Shown here in pieces: positions 12,685-19,963 of a stretch of 21,214 nt of DNA. A program made the translations under genes and the position numbers. Positions within the stretch are counted from its first letter, which is position 1. Every line of letters begins with the position of its first letter. Under the pieces are notes generated by a model. It saw only the letters and a program-made list of their open reading frames with translations, searched no databases and was not told where the DNA came from. Origin of the DNA: Acidimicrobiia bacterium (lineage in GTDB: Bacteria; Actinomycetota; Acidimicrobiia; IMCC26256; JAENVU01); contig JADGON010000239.1 of the NCBI GenBank assembly GCA_017882945.1, positions 1 to 21,214 of the forward strand, written 5' to 3'.

Positions 12685-13865
12685 GCATCCGGGAGCTCGC
12701 GGAGGTCGTCGAGCAGGGCCATGTCGTGGTCTGTTGCGGTAGCGGGGGCGTCGGGAAGACGACGAGCGCCGCGGTGCTCGCGATGGAGGGCGCGCGGCGC
12801 GGGCGTCGTGCGCTCGTCGTAACGATCGACCCGGCCAAGCGGCTGGCCAGCGCGCTCGGGCTGGACGAGCTCTCGAACGAGCCGCGCGAGATCGCGACCG
12901 ACCGCTGGGACCCGAAGGGCGAACGCCGCTCGGGTGGCGCGCTCTCGGCGATGATGCTCGACACCAAGTCCACGTTCGACGGGCTCGTGACCCGGTACGC
13001 GTCGTCCCCCGAGCAGACCCGGCGCATCCTCGAGAACTCCTTCTACCGCAACATCTCGTCCGCGCTCTCCGGAACCCAGGAATACATGGCGATGGAGAAG
13101 CTGCACGAGCTGCACGAAGAAGGCGGGTTCGACCTCATCGTCGTCGACACTCCACCGAGCCGGCACGCGCTGGACTTCCTCGACGCGCCGCAGCGATTGC
13201 TCCGGTTGCTCGACAACCGCATCTTCCGGCTGCTGATGGTGCCGACCAGGACCGGCCTGCGGATCGCAGGCGCCGCGGTGCAGGCGTTCCTGCGCACGAT
13301 CTCGCGGGTCGTCGGCTCCGAGGTCGTCAACGACATCGTTGCGTTCTTCCGCGCGTTCGAAGGCATGGAGGAGGGGTTTCGCGAGCGGGCCAAGAAGGTC
13401 GTGCAGCTCCTCGGCGAACCCGAGACGCGATTCGTGCTCATCACCTCACCCCGGCGTGACGCGGTGGAGGAGGCACGGTTCTTCGCGGAGAAGATCGGCG
13501 ACCACCACCTCGCCGTCGACGCGTTGATCGTGAACCGGGTTCACCCCCGGTTCGGCACCGAGCACTCGTCCGGCTTGCGGGCCCGGGCCCAGTCCCTCCG
13601 CGACCTACGGGTCGGGAAGGAAGCCGTCGAGGCGCGCGAGCGGCTGGCCGCCCGGTACGAGAACCTGGCCGACTTCAACGAGATCGCGGAGCTGGAGCGC
13701 AGCCACCTCGAAACCGTCCGGGTCCGGGTCGGCTCCGCGGCCATCGCGTACGTCCCCTACCTCGCCCACGACGTCTACGACTTCGACGCACTCGCCGCGG
13801 TCGGCCAGCTGCTCTTCTCGAGCGCCGGCGACCCGGGGCCGCTCGAGGCCGGAGCCGACGAGTAG
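12681..13865 (+). CDS. ArsA/Get3-like ATPase, second subunit (Rv3680-like)
   Basis: 394 residues. The nucleotide loop is GSGGVGKTT (20-28): the signature Lys of the deviant Walker A motif is replaced by Ser, while the P-loop Lys remains. VTIDPAKRLASALGL and VVDTPPSRHALDFLDAP are typical ArsA/Get3 features. About 60 extra residues relative to the first subunit lie in a helical region (about 175-250), where Get3 proteins have their client-binding groove. GTG 12681 overlaps the upstream stop as GTGA, so the two subunits should be made in coupled amounts, consistent with a heterodimer. A single-domain receiver gene follows 11 bases after the stop. Family is secure; function is by analogy only. 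Confidence 0.88.
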   Translation: MSIRELAEVVEQGHVVVCCGSGGVGKTTSAAVLAMEGARRGRRALVVTIDPAKRLASALGLDELSNEPREIATDRWDPKGERRSGGALSAMMLDTKSTFDGLVTRYASSPEQTRRILENSFYRNISSALSGTQEYMAMEKLHELHEEGGFDLIVVDTPPSRHALDFLDAPQRLLRLLDNRIFRLLMVPTRTGLRIAGAAVQAFLRTISRVVGSEVVNDIVAFFRAFEGMEEGFRERAKKVVQLLGEPETRFVLITSPRRDAVEEARFFAEKIGDHHLAVDALIVNRVHPRFGTEHSSGLRARAQSLRDLRVGKEAVEARERLAARYENLADFNEIAELERSHLETVRVRVGSAAIAYVPYLAHDVYDFDALAAVGQLLFSSAGDPGPLEAGADE

Positions 13866-13877
13866 CGTTCGGCGCCG
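13863..13877 (+). promoter_or_regulatory. Possible -10 element overlapping the upstream stop codon
   Basis: TAGCGT (13863-13868) fits TANNNT and begins with the stop codon of the second ATPase gene. It ends eight bases before GTG 13877, which has no Shine-Dalgarno sequence. It could give the receiver gene its own leaderless transcript, but a chance match is possible. Confidence 0.3.
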
Positions 13878-14374
13878 TGGAGACCATCCTCGTCGCAGCC
13901 GAAGCCTCCTGGATCCGGGACCAGGTCCAGGTGGCCTTCGTCGAGCCCGGCCAGCGCGTCGTCGAGGTCCAGCGGGGCCAGGACGTGCGTGATGCCGTCA
14001 GCGAGTACGAGCCGAGTGTCGTCATCCTCGACATGCAGATCGGCAACATGGGCGGGATCGCGGTGGCCCTCGACATCCGCCTCGAGCAGGGCGAGGGTCG
14101 GATGCCCGAGACGCAGATCCTCCTGTTGCTCGACCGCGAGGCGGACAAGTTCCTCGCCGGACGCTCGGACGTGGACGGCGTGCTGGTGAAGCCGATCGAC
14201 GCGGGGCGGTTGCGCCGCGCGGTGAAGAACCTGCTCCCGTCGAGAGTGGCCACGGTCGCGGCGGCTGCCGCAGCAGGCGCCGAGCCCATCCTCCCGCCGT
14301 GGGAGGAGACCTCGGCACCGTTCGAAGCGGAGCCGGACGCGGTCGACCCGGTGGATCTCGCCCCGGAGGCGTAG
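13877..14374 (+). CDS. Stand-alone receiver-domain protein, atypical
   Basis: 165 residues. Residues 2-120 form one CheY-like receiver with no attached DNA-binding or enzymatic domain. An Ala-rich and then acidic, Pro-rich tail of about 40 residues follows. D52 in SVVILDMQIGNMGG is the likely phospho-acceptor and K105 in VLVKP the conserved Lys. Two expected features are altered: the N-terminal acidic pair is VAAEAS, with only one acid, and the Thr/Ser after strand four is replaced in ILLLLDRE. It may be poorly phosphorylated or signal without phosphate. GTG 13877 lies 11 bases after the ATPase pair, so it may be a partner of those ATPases. No histidine kinase is in the window. Confidence 0.8.
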   Translation: METILVAAEASWIRDQVQVAFVEPGQRVVEVQRGQDVRDAVSEYEPSVVILDMQIGNMGGIAVALDIRLEQGEGRMPETQILLLLDREADKFLAGRSDVDGVLVKPIDAGRLRRAVKNLLPSRVATVAAAAAAGAEPILPPWEETSAPFEAEPDAVDPVDLAPEA

Positions 14375-14386
14375 AGACCCGGGGAC

Positions 14387-14392
14387 TACACT
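14387..14392 (+). promoter_or_regulatory. -10 element for tRNA-Pro
   Basis: TACACT fits TANNNT and lies 12 bases upstream of the mature tRNA 5' end and 13 bases after the receiver gene stop. A -35 element is not clear. Confidence 0.35.
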
Positions 14393-14403
14393 CCTCCGGC
14401 TTA

Positions 14404-14478
14404 CGGGATGTGGCGCAGTTTGGTTAGCGCGCAGCGTTCGGGACGCTGAGGCCCGGGGTTCAAATCCCCGCATCCCGA
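14404..14478 (+). tRNA. tRNA-Pro (anticodon CGG)
   Basis: 75 bases fold into a full cloverleaf. The acceptor stem is CGGGATG/CATCCCG with discriminator A. The D stem is GCGC/GCGC, the anticodon stem CAGCG/CGCTG around the loop TTCGGGA, the variable loop AGGCC, and the T stem CGGGG/CCCCG around TTCAAAT. The anticodon CGG at loop positions 34-36 reads the proline codon CCG, common in this GC-rich sequence. The 3' CCA is not encoded. Confidence 0.97.
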
Positions 14479-14522
14479 CTCAGTTTCTTGGGTCTGAACG
14501 TCGCGTTCTGGCCCACCTGGAA

Positions 14523-15557
14523 TCAGGTGTTGAGCAGGAGCTCGGCCATCTGGACGGCGTTCAGAGCGGCGCCCTTGCGCAGGTTGTCGCCGGTCACCCA
14601 GAGGTTGAGCGTGTTCGGCTGCGACGGGTCATTGCGCACCCGGCCGACGAGCACCGGGTCGATGCCCGCAGCTTCCAGGGCCGTCGGAGCACCGTCACCG
14701 TCGTCGACGAGCACGACCCCGGGGGCCGAGGCAAGCAGCTCGACCGCCTCGGCGCGGCTCAGCGGATCGTGGAACTCGAGGTTCGCCGTCATCGCGTGGC
14801 CGACGTACACCGGCACCCGCACGCAGGTGACCGTGACGCGCATGGCGTCGTCATGGAGGATCTTGCGGCTCTCGTAGACGAGCTTCCACTCCTCGGACGT
14901 GTACCCCTCCTCCTTCATCGACCCGGCGAGCGGGATCACGTTCCCGGCGATCGGCTTCGACCACACCTCGCCCGGCACGATCAGCCCGTCGATCGTCGCG
15001 GCGCGGCGCAGCTGCTCGGTCGCGCCGTCGAGCTTCGCCCACTGGCCCTCGAGCTCCTCGATCCCGAGGATTCCGGCGCCCGAGACCGACTGGTAGGTCG
15101 AGACCACCATGCGGTCGATGCCCGCGGCCCGGTGCAGGGGCGCAACCGCGGTGGCCAGCACCATCGTCGTGCAGTTCGGGCACGACGCGATGCCCTTCGG
15201 CAGGTCACGCAGGTCTTCGGGGTTGACCTCGGCCACCACCAGCGGCACGTCCGGGTCCATGCGGAACGCCGCCGAGTTGTCGACGACCTTCGCGCCCGCG
15301 GCCGCCGCAACCGGCGCCCACTCGAGCGCCAGCGGGTCGTCCACGTCCACGATCACCAGATCGAGTCCGTCGAAGCACCCCGGCTTCAGGACCTCGCACG
15401 TCACCTCGCGGCCGGCGAACGGCAGCCGGCGACCTTCCGACCGAGCCGACGCGTACACCCGCATCCCGTCCACCGGGAACGCCCGCTCCTCGAGGATCCG
15501 CAGCATCTCCTGACCGACCAGACCGGTCGCGCCGATGACCCCGACGTTCACGCTCAC
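14523..15557 (-). CDS. asd: Aspartate-semialdehyde dehydrogenase
   Basis: 344 residues. Reduces aspartyl phosphate to aspartate semialdehyde with NADPH, the second step toward lysine, diaminopimelate, threonine and methionine. GATGLVGQEML (9-19) is the NADP-binding loop; ASCPNCTTM carries the catalytic Cys (C129); YQSVSGAG and the C-terminal VRNDPSQPNTLNLWV are family hallmarks. GTG 15557 overlaps the lysC stop as GTGA, so I prefer it to the longer frame, whose extra N-terminus reads through lysC in another frame. GTG 15551 is an alternative. The pair lysC-asd is a classical operon, here convergent with tRNA-Pro. Confidence 0.96.
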   Translation of the reverse strand: MSVNVGVIGATGLVGQEMLRILEERAFPVDGMRVYASARSEGRRLPFAGREVTCEVLKPGCFDGLDLVIVDVDDPLALEWAPVAAAAGAKVVDNSAAFRMDPDVPLVVAEVNPEDLRDLPKGIASCPNCTTMVLATAVAPLHRAAGIDRMVVSTYQSVSGAGILGIEELEGQWAKLDGATEQLRRAATIDGLIVPGEVWSKPIAGNVIPLAGSMKEEGYTSEEWKLVYESRKILHDDAMRVTVTCVRVPVYVGHAMTANLEFHDPLSRAEAVELLASAPGVVLVDDGDGAPTALEAAGIDPVLVGRVRNDPSQPNTLNLWVTGDNLRKGAALNAVQMAELLLNT

Positions 15558-16036
15558 GACGCCTTCTCCAGCTCGAACGCCGAGTGCAGCGCGCGCACCG
15601 CGGTTTCGACATCGGACTCCTGCACGACGCACGAGATCCGGATCGACGAGGTGCTGATCATCTCGATGTTCACGCCCTCGTTCGAGAGCACCTCGAACAT
15701 CTTGGCGGCGACGCCGGGGTTCGTCTTCATCCCTGCACCGACGAGGGTGACGCGCGCGACGCCCGCGTCATAGGAGACGCCACTCGCCTCGATCTCTGCC
15801 GCGACCTTCTCCATGACGGTGAGGCCGCGGTGGAGGTCGTCGCGCGGGACCGTGAACGAGATGTCGGTGTGGCCCGCGGTCGAGACGTTCTGCACGATCA
15901 TGTCGACGTTGACCGACTCGTCGGCAAGCGCACGGAACAGGGCGGCAGCCACACCGGGACGGTCGGCAACCTGGGTGATCGTGATCTTGGCCTCTGACGT
16001 GTCGTGGGTGACACCGGAGATGATCGCCTCTTCCAT
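15554..16036 (-). CDS. Aspartokinase beta subunit from an internal in-frame start
   Basis: 160 residues, identical to the C-terminal ACT region of LysC. Inside lysC an ATG at 16036 begins MEEAIISGV and is preceded by GAGGAGGA with seven-base spacing. In Corynebacterium glutamicum lysC also gives a beta subunit from an internal start at the matching position (VEEAVLTG, from memory). The site is seen directly; production of the subunit is inferred. Confidence 0.6.
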   Translation of the reverse strand: MEEAIISGVTHDTSEAKITITQVADRPGVAAALFRALADESVNVDMIVQNVSTAGHTDISFTVPRDDLHRGLTVMEKVAAEIEASGVSYDAGVARVTLVGAGMKTNPGVAAKMFEVLSNEGVNIEMISTSSIRISCVVQESDVETAVRALHSAFELEKAS

Positions 16037-16774
16037 GGTGGGGTCCTCCTCGACCACCCAGGTGCCGGGCTCCCAGGTGAAGCTCGAGCGCACGTGGACG
16101 GGAACGTTGTAGTTGCGCGCGAACTCGACCGAGCGCAGCGCGAGCACCTTGCCGCCGGTCGCGGCCATCTCGAGCATCTCGTTGAAGGACACCCGCGCGA
16201 GCTTGCGCGCCTCGGGCACAACACGCGGGTCCGCGGTGAACACCCCGGACACGTCCGTGTAGATCTCGCAAACCTCCGCCCCCAAGGTCGCGGCCAGCGC
16301 GACGGCGGTGGTGTCCGACCCGCCCCGGCCGAGCGTCGTGATGTCTCGCGTGGTCGAGATCCCCTGGAATCCGGCAACGACCGCGACCGCGCCCGCGGTC
16401 AGCGTCTCGCGGATGCGATCGCCCTTGACCTCGAGGATCTTGGCCTTGCCGTGGACGGTGTCGGTCACGATCCCGGCCTGCGACCCGGTGAAGCTCACGG
16501 CGTGGACGCCGTGGTCCATGATCGCCATGCAGAGCAGGGCCATCGAGATGCGCTCGCCCGCCGTGAGGAGCATGTCCAGCTCCCGGCCGTGCGGGTCCTG
16601 GGACACGTCGTTGGCCAGCCGCACGAGGTCATCGGTGGTCTTGCCCATCGCGGAGACCACCACGATCACCTGGTTTCCCTGGCGGTGGGTGCGCACGATG
16701 TGCTCCGCCACCGCACGGATCCGGTCGGGGTCGGCGACCGACGTCCCGCCGTACTTCTGAACGACCACTGGCAC
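15554..16774 (-). CDS. lysC: Aspartokinase, alpha subunit
   Basis: 406 residues. Phosphorylates aspartate at the start of the aspartate-family pathway. KYGGTSV (7-13) and the central TLGRGGSDTTAVALA mark the kinase domain. The C-terminal third holds two ACT domains (AKITITQVADRPGVAAALFRAL region and VTLVGAGMKTNPGVAAKMF region) that bind Lys/Thr in related enzymes. The start is GTG 16774; it has no Shine-Dalgarno, but TAGCCT ends six bases upstream, so a leaderless message is likely. An internal ribosome binding site and ATG at 16036 probably also give a separate beta subunit. asd follows with a four-base overlap. Confidence 0.96.
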   Translation of the reverse strand: MPVVVQKYGGTSVADPDRIRAVAEHIVRTHRQGNQVIVVVSAMGKTTDDLVRLANDVSQDPHGRELDMLLTAGERISMALLCMAIMDHGVHAVSFTGSQAGIVTDTVHGKAKILEVKGDRIRETLTAGAVAVVAGFQGISTTRDITTLGRGGSDTTAVALAATLGAEVCEIYTDVSGVFTADPRVVPEARKLARVSFNEMLEMAATGGKVLALRSVEFARNYNVPVHVRSSFTWEPGTWVVEEDPTMEEAIISGVTHDTSEAKITITQVADRPGVAAALFRALADESVNVDMIVQNVSTAGHTDISFTVPRDDLHRGLTVMEKVAAEIEASGVSYDAGVARVTLVGAGMKTNPGVAAKMFEVLSNEGVNIEMISTSSIRISCVVQESDVETAVRALHSAFELEKAS

Positions 16775-16786
16775 GCGACAAGGCTA
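16774..16786 (-). promoter_or_regulatory. -10 element for a leaderless lysC-asd transcript
   Basis: TAGCCT (16786-16781) fits TANNNT and ends six bases before GTG 16774. No Shine-Dalgarno is present between them. No clear -35 is seen. Confidence 0.5.
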
Positions 16787-16872
16787 GGCGCGCCCCGCGA
16801 CCGGGCTCGAAGGATATGGATGACCGTTCTCTGCCAGAATGCTCCTTCCGGTCTCTGGGGGGAGTGGTCAGA

Positions 16873-19170
16873 ATGCGGCGCACGCGGTTGACGGCATTGG
16901 GGCTCGCCGTCCTCATCGGCTTCGGGCTGTTGCCCGCGGCGTCATCGGGAGCCACGACGCCCGCAGGCCCGGTGCCGTTCATCGTGCGCGGCAGCGTGCA
17001 CCAGGTCCACGTCATCGGCGCGCCGGCGAATGCGCCGCTGCTCCTGCGCCACGAGGGCAAGACCATCCAGTCCGTCAGCACCGACGACCTCGGCGGCTAC
17101 CTGTTCCGCAACGTCGACTCCGGCACCGGCTACACGGTCGTGCAGAACGGCCCGCCCCGCTACGAGTCCGCTCCCGTGCGCGTGCTCTCCGCAGACGAGA
17201 AGCCCCCGCAGTCCCTCTACTCCGGCCAGCGCCTCGAGGTGAACAACCTCAGCGCGACGAGCGGGTACGGCTACATGACGACCCGCGACGGCACGACCCT
17301 CTCCGTGCAGGTCGTGCTGCCGGGCCCGGCCGACCAGGGCCCCTACCCGTCAGTCGTCGAGTACTCGGGCTACGACCCGTCGAGCCCGACCACCAGCCAG
17401 CCCCAGTACAAGCTCCTCGCGCCCGCGCTCGGCTTCGCGTGGATCGGCGTGAACATGCGCGGCACCGGCTGCTCGGGCGGGGCGTACAACTTCTTCGAGA
17501 ACCTCCAGTCGCTCGACGGCTACGACGCGATCGAGACCGTCGCCGCGCAGCCGTGGTCGACCGGCCGGGTGGGCATGGTCGGCATCTCCTTCGCCGGCAT
17601 CAGCCAGCTCTTCGTGGCCCGCTCGCAGCCGCCGCACCTCGACGCCATCACCCCGCTGTCGGTCATCGACGACACCTGGCGCGGCACGCTCTACCCCGGC
17701 GGGATCTACAACGACGGCTTTGCCAAGGGCTGGGCCCAGGAGCGACTCGACCAGAACAAGTGGCCGAACCCCGACGCGCCGGGGTGGGTGAAGACCCGCA
17801 TCGCGGGCGGGGACACCACCTGCGCGAACAACATGCTCCTGCGCGGCCAGAACGTCGACCTGCTCGACCAGACCGTGAAGCACCCGTTCTTCTCGGCGCT
17901 CGACCCGCAGTTCCGCTACGACTTCCCCAACGGCGGGAATTCGCTCGCGGCCCAGGCCTTCGTCAAGGACATCAAGGCCCCGGTGTTCATCGCCGGCGCC
18001 TGGCAGGACGAGCAGACGGGCGGACGCTGGGCCGACCTGCTCAACCGGTTCTCCCCGACCACCAGGGTCCGCGCGGTCGGCCAGAACGGTGTGCACACGG
18101 AGTCGCTCGACCCGTCGGTGCTGCCCGAGATGATCGAATTCCTGGATCTCTACGTGGCGCAGAAGACCCCGACGATCCCGGCGACGGTCCGACTCCTCGC
18201 ACCGGCGATCTGGCAGTCGATCACCGGGGTCTCCGGGCTCACCATCCCGCCCGATCGCTTCCCTGCGTTCTTGACCTACCCCGTCTCGTTGGCGCTCTTC
18301 CAGGCCGAGCCGCCCGTGCGGATCAACTGGGAGGTCGGCAACGCCGACGGCGTGGTGCCGGGCGCACCCGTCCCGTCGGCCCAGACTCGGTACGCCGCCT
18401 GGCCGATCCCGGACGTGAAGCCGACCGCCTGGTACTTCCTGCCCAACGGCCGGCTCGGCGCGAGGCCGGGCTCAGGCGCCGCGGCGCTCCGCCCGGACCG
18501 CTTCAACAACGACCCTGACGCGCGGCCGCGCACCGACTACACGGGCGGCAGCGGCGGGATCTGGGACGCGAACCCGACCTACGACTGGAAGCCGGTCGTC
18601 GACGGGAAGTCGCTCTCGTACATCTCGAGCGCGCTTCCGAGCACGGTCTCGATGGCCGGGACGGGAAGCGTGGACCTCTGGGTCGGGGCCAACCGCCGCG
18701 ACGCCGACCTGCAGGTGACGCTGAGCGAGGTGCGACCCGACGGCACCGAGCGTTACGTGCAGAACGGATGGCTCCGCGTCAGCCACCGCAAGCTCGACCT
18801 CACGCGCTCGACCGAGCTCGCGCCGTTCCACACCGACCTCGAGGCGGACGCGCGCCCCATCCCGTCGCATCAGTACGTGAAGGTGCGGGTGCAGATCTTC
18901 CCCTTCGCCTACTCGTTCCGGGCCGGGAGCAAGATCCGGCTCACGATCGAGGCACCTGGTGGTGACCGCCCGCTGTGGACGTTCGACACGTTGAAGGGCG
19001 CTCAGATCGGCACGGTGAAGATCGGCCGCGACTTCTGGCACCCGTCGCGGGTCGTCCTCCCGGTTCTGCCGGTGAACCCGACCCTCCCGTCCACCGTCGC
19101 GCCGTGCCCGTCGCTGCGCGCGGAGCCGTGTCGCAGCTACGTCGCCCCCGCGCCTGCCGCGGCCCGTTGA
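16873..19170 (+). CDS. Secreted CocE/NonD family (S15-like) hydrolase
   Basis: 765 residues. A signal peptide covers about 1-27 (MRRTRLTAL, then a hydrophobic core ending PAASSGA), so the enzyme is exported. Residues about 33-95 look like a small carboxypeptidase-regulatory or Ig-like beta domain. The alpha/beta-hydrolase core has GYGYMTTRDGTTLSV, VNMRGTGCSGG and the nucleophile S239 in GISFAG. Likely Asp and His partners are D379 (AGAWQDEQTG) and H408 (NGVHTES). A C-terminal jelly-roll domain (about 580-740: SVDLWVGANRRDADL, VQIFPFAYSFRAGSKIRLTIEAPG) is typical of X-Pro dipeptidyl-peptidase and cocaine-esterase relatives. Ester or dipeptide substrates are possible. ATG 16873 is preferred over ATG 16816 because GGGGGGAG lies about seven bases upstream and the signal peptide then begins at residue 1. 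Confidence 0.9.
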   Translation: MRRTRLTALGLAVLIGFGLLPAASSGATTPAGPVPFIVRGSVHQVHVIGAPANAPLLLRHEGKTIQSVSTDDLGGYLFRNVDSGTGYTVVQNGPPRYESAPVRVLSADEKPPQSLYSGQRLEVNNLSATSGYGYMTTRDGTTLSVQVVLPGPADQGPYPSVVEYSGYDPSSPTTSQPQYKLLAPALGFAWIGVNMRGTGCSGGAYNFFENLQSLDGYDAIETVAAQPWSTGRVGMVGISFAGISQLFVARSQPPHLDAITPLSVIDDTWRGTLYPGGIYNDGFAKGWAQERLDQNKWPNPDAPGWVKTRIAGGDTTCANNMLLRGQNVDLLDQTVKHPFFSALDPQFRYDFPNGGNSLAAQAFVKDIKAPVFIAGAWQDEQTGGRWADLLNRFSPTTRVRAVGQNGVHTESLDPSVLPEMIEFLDLYVAQKTPTIPATVRLLAPAIWQSITGVSGLTIPPDRFPAFLTYPVSLALFQAEPPVRINWEVGNADGVVPGAPVPSAQTRYAAWPIPDVKPTAWYFLPNGRLGARPGSGAAALRPDRFNNDPDARPRTDYTGGSGGIWDANPTYDWKPVVDGKSLSYISSALPSTVSMAGTGSVDLWVGANRRDADLQVTLSEVRPDGTERYVQNGWLRVSHRKLDLTRSTELAPFHTDLEADARPIPSHQYVKVRVQIFPFAYSFRAGSKIRLTIEAPGGDRPLWTFDTLKGAQIGTVKIGRDFWHPSRVVLPVLPVNPTLPSTVAPCPSLRAEPCRSYVAPAPAAAR

Positions 19171-19178
19171 CCTCGCCC

Positions 19179-19193
19179 TAGACTCCGCCCCCG
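19179..19193 (+). promoter_or_regulatory. -10 element for a leaderless cyclophilin transcript
   Basis: TAGACT (19179-19184) fits TANNNT and ends eight bases before GTG 19193. The bases between are C-rich with no Shine-Dalgarno sequence. It lies just after the stop of the CocE-like gene. Confidence 0.45.
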
Positions 19194-19963
19194 TGTCCAA
19201 AGCCGACAAGCGCGAACGTCAACGCCAGAACCGGGAGCTCGCGAAGGCAGAGCGCGAGCGACTGATGAAGCGGGACCGCCGGATGCGGTCCGCGCGAGGA
19301 CTGCTCTTCGTCCTCATCCCCGTCATCGCCGTGTTCGTGTTCTTCACGTTCATCCAGAACAGCGGGAGCTCGTCCAAGTCGTCGGTCAGCTGCAGCACGA
19401 CGAAGCCGCCGCAGACGAAGAAGGACACGAACCAGCAGGCGCCGGCCCAGACGATCGACGTCACGAAGACCTACACCGCGACGATGAAGACCTCGTGCGG
19501 GACCTTCACGATCGGCCTCGCGGCAGCGGAAGCTCCGAAGACCGTGAACAGCTTCGTGCACCTCGCTCGCCAGGGCTTCTACGACGGCCTCACGTTCCAC
19601 CGGATCGCCAAGGACTTCGTCGTCCAGGGTGGTGACCCGAAGGGTGACGGGTCGGGCGGCCCCGGCTACAAGCTCCCGACGGAGCCGCCGGCGAACGGCT
19701 ACAAGAAGGGCTCGGTCGCGATGGCGAACTCCGGGCCGGACACGACGGGCTCACAGTTCTTCCTGGTGCTCAGCGCCAACGGCGCGAAGGCCCTCGGCGG
19801 GCCCCCCTACCTCTACTCGGGCCTCGGCACGGTCACGAACGGCATGAACGTCGTCGAGAAGCTGGGCTCCCTGTACAACAAGAACCAGACTCCGAGCGAC
19901 CCGGCGAGCCAGAAGACCTCCCAGCCGCTCTACATCGACAAGGTGACGATCAACGAGTCCTAG
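19193..19963 (+). CDS. Membrane-anchored cyclophilin-type peptidyl-prolyl isomerase
   Basis: 256 residues. The N-terminus (1-35) is highly charged and probably a short coiled coil inside the cell. One membrane segment lies at about 36-54, then a Ser/Lys/Gln-rich linker, so the catalytic domain should face outward. The cyclophilin domain (about 93-253) has FHRIAKDFVVQGGDP with catalytic R137 and Q145, VAMANSGPDTTGSQFF, and GLGTVTNGMNVV. The usual active-site Trp/His near the C-terminus is not evident, as in many bacterial members. GTG 19193 is chosen because the basic N-terminus begins there and TAGACT fits a leaderless start. Its stop codon interlocks with that of the opposing S51-like gene. 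Probable role: folding of exported proteins. Confidence 0.92.
   Translation: MSKADKRERQRQNRELAKAERERLMKRDRRMRSARGLLFVLIPVIAVFVFFTFIQNSGSSSKSSVSCSTTKPPQTKKDTNQQAPAQTIDVTKTYTATMKTSCGTFTIGLAAAEAPKTVNSFVHLARQGFYDGLTFHRIAKDFVVQGGDPKGDGSGGPGYKLPTEPPANGYKKGSVAMANSGPDTTGSQFFLVLSANGAKALGGPPYLYSGLGTVTNGMNVVEKLGSLYNKNQTPSDPASQKTSQPLYIDKVTINES

Noticed and set aside
11701..13865. Arsenic-resistance operon
   Set aside because: The ATPases are ArsA-like, but no arsenite pump, ArsR or arsenate reductase is nearby, and the arrangement matches the Rv3679/Rv3680-type pair.
14490..14515. Small GAACG/CGTTC hairpin between asd and the tRNA
   Set aside because: Too short, with no T-run on either strand, to call a terminator.
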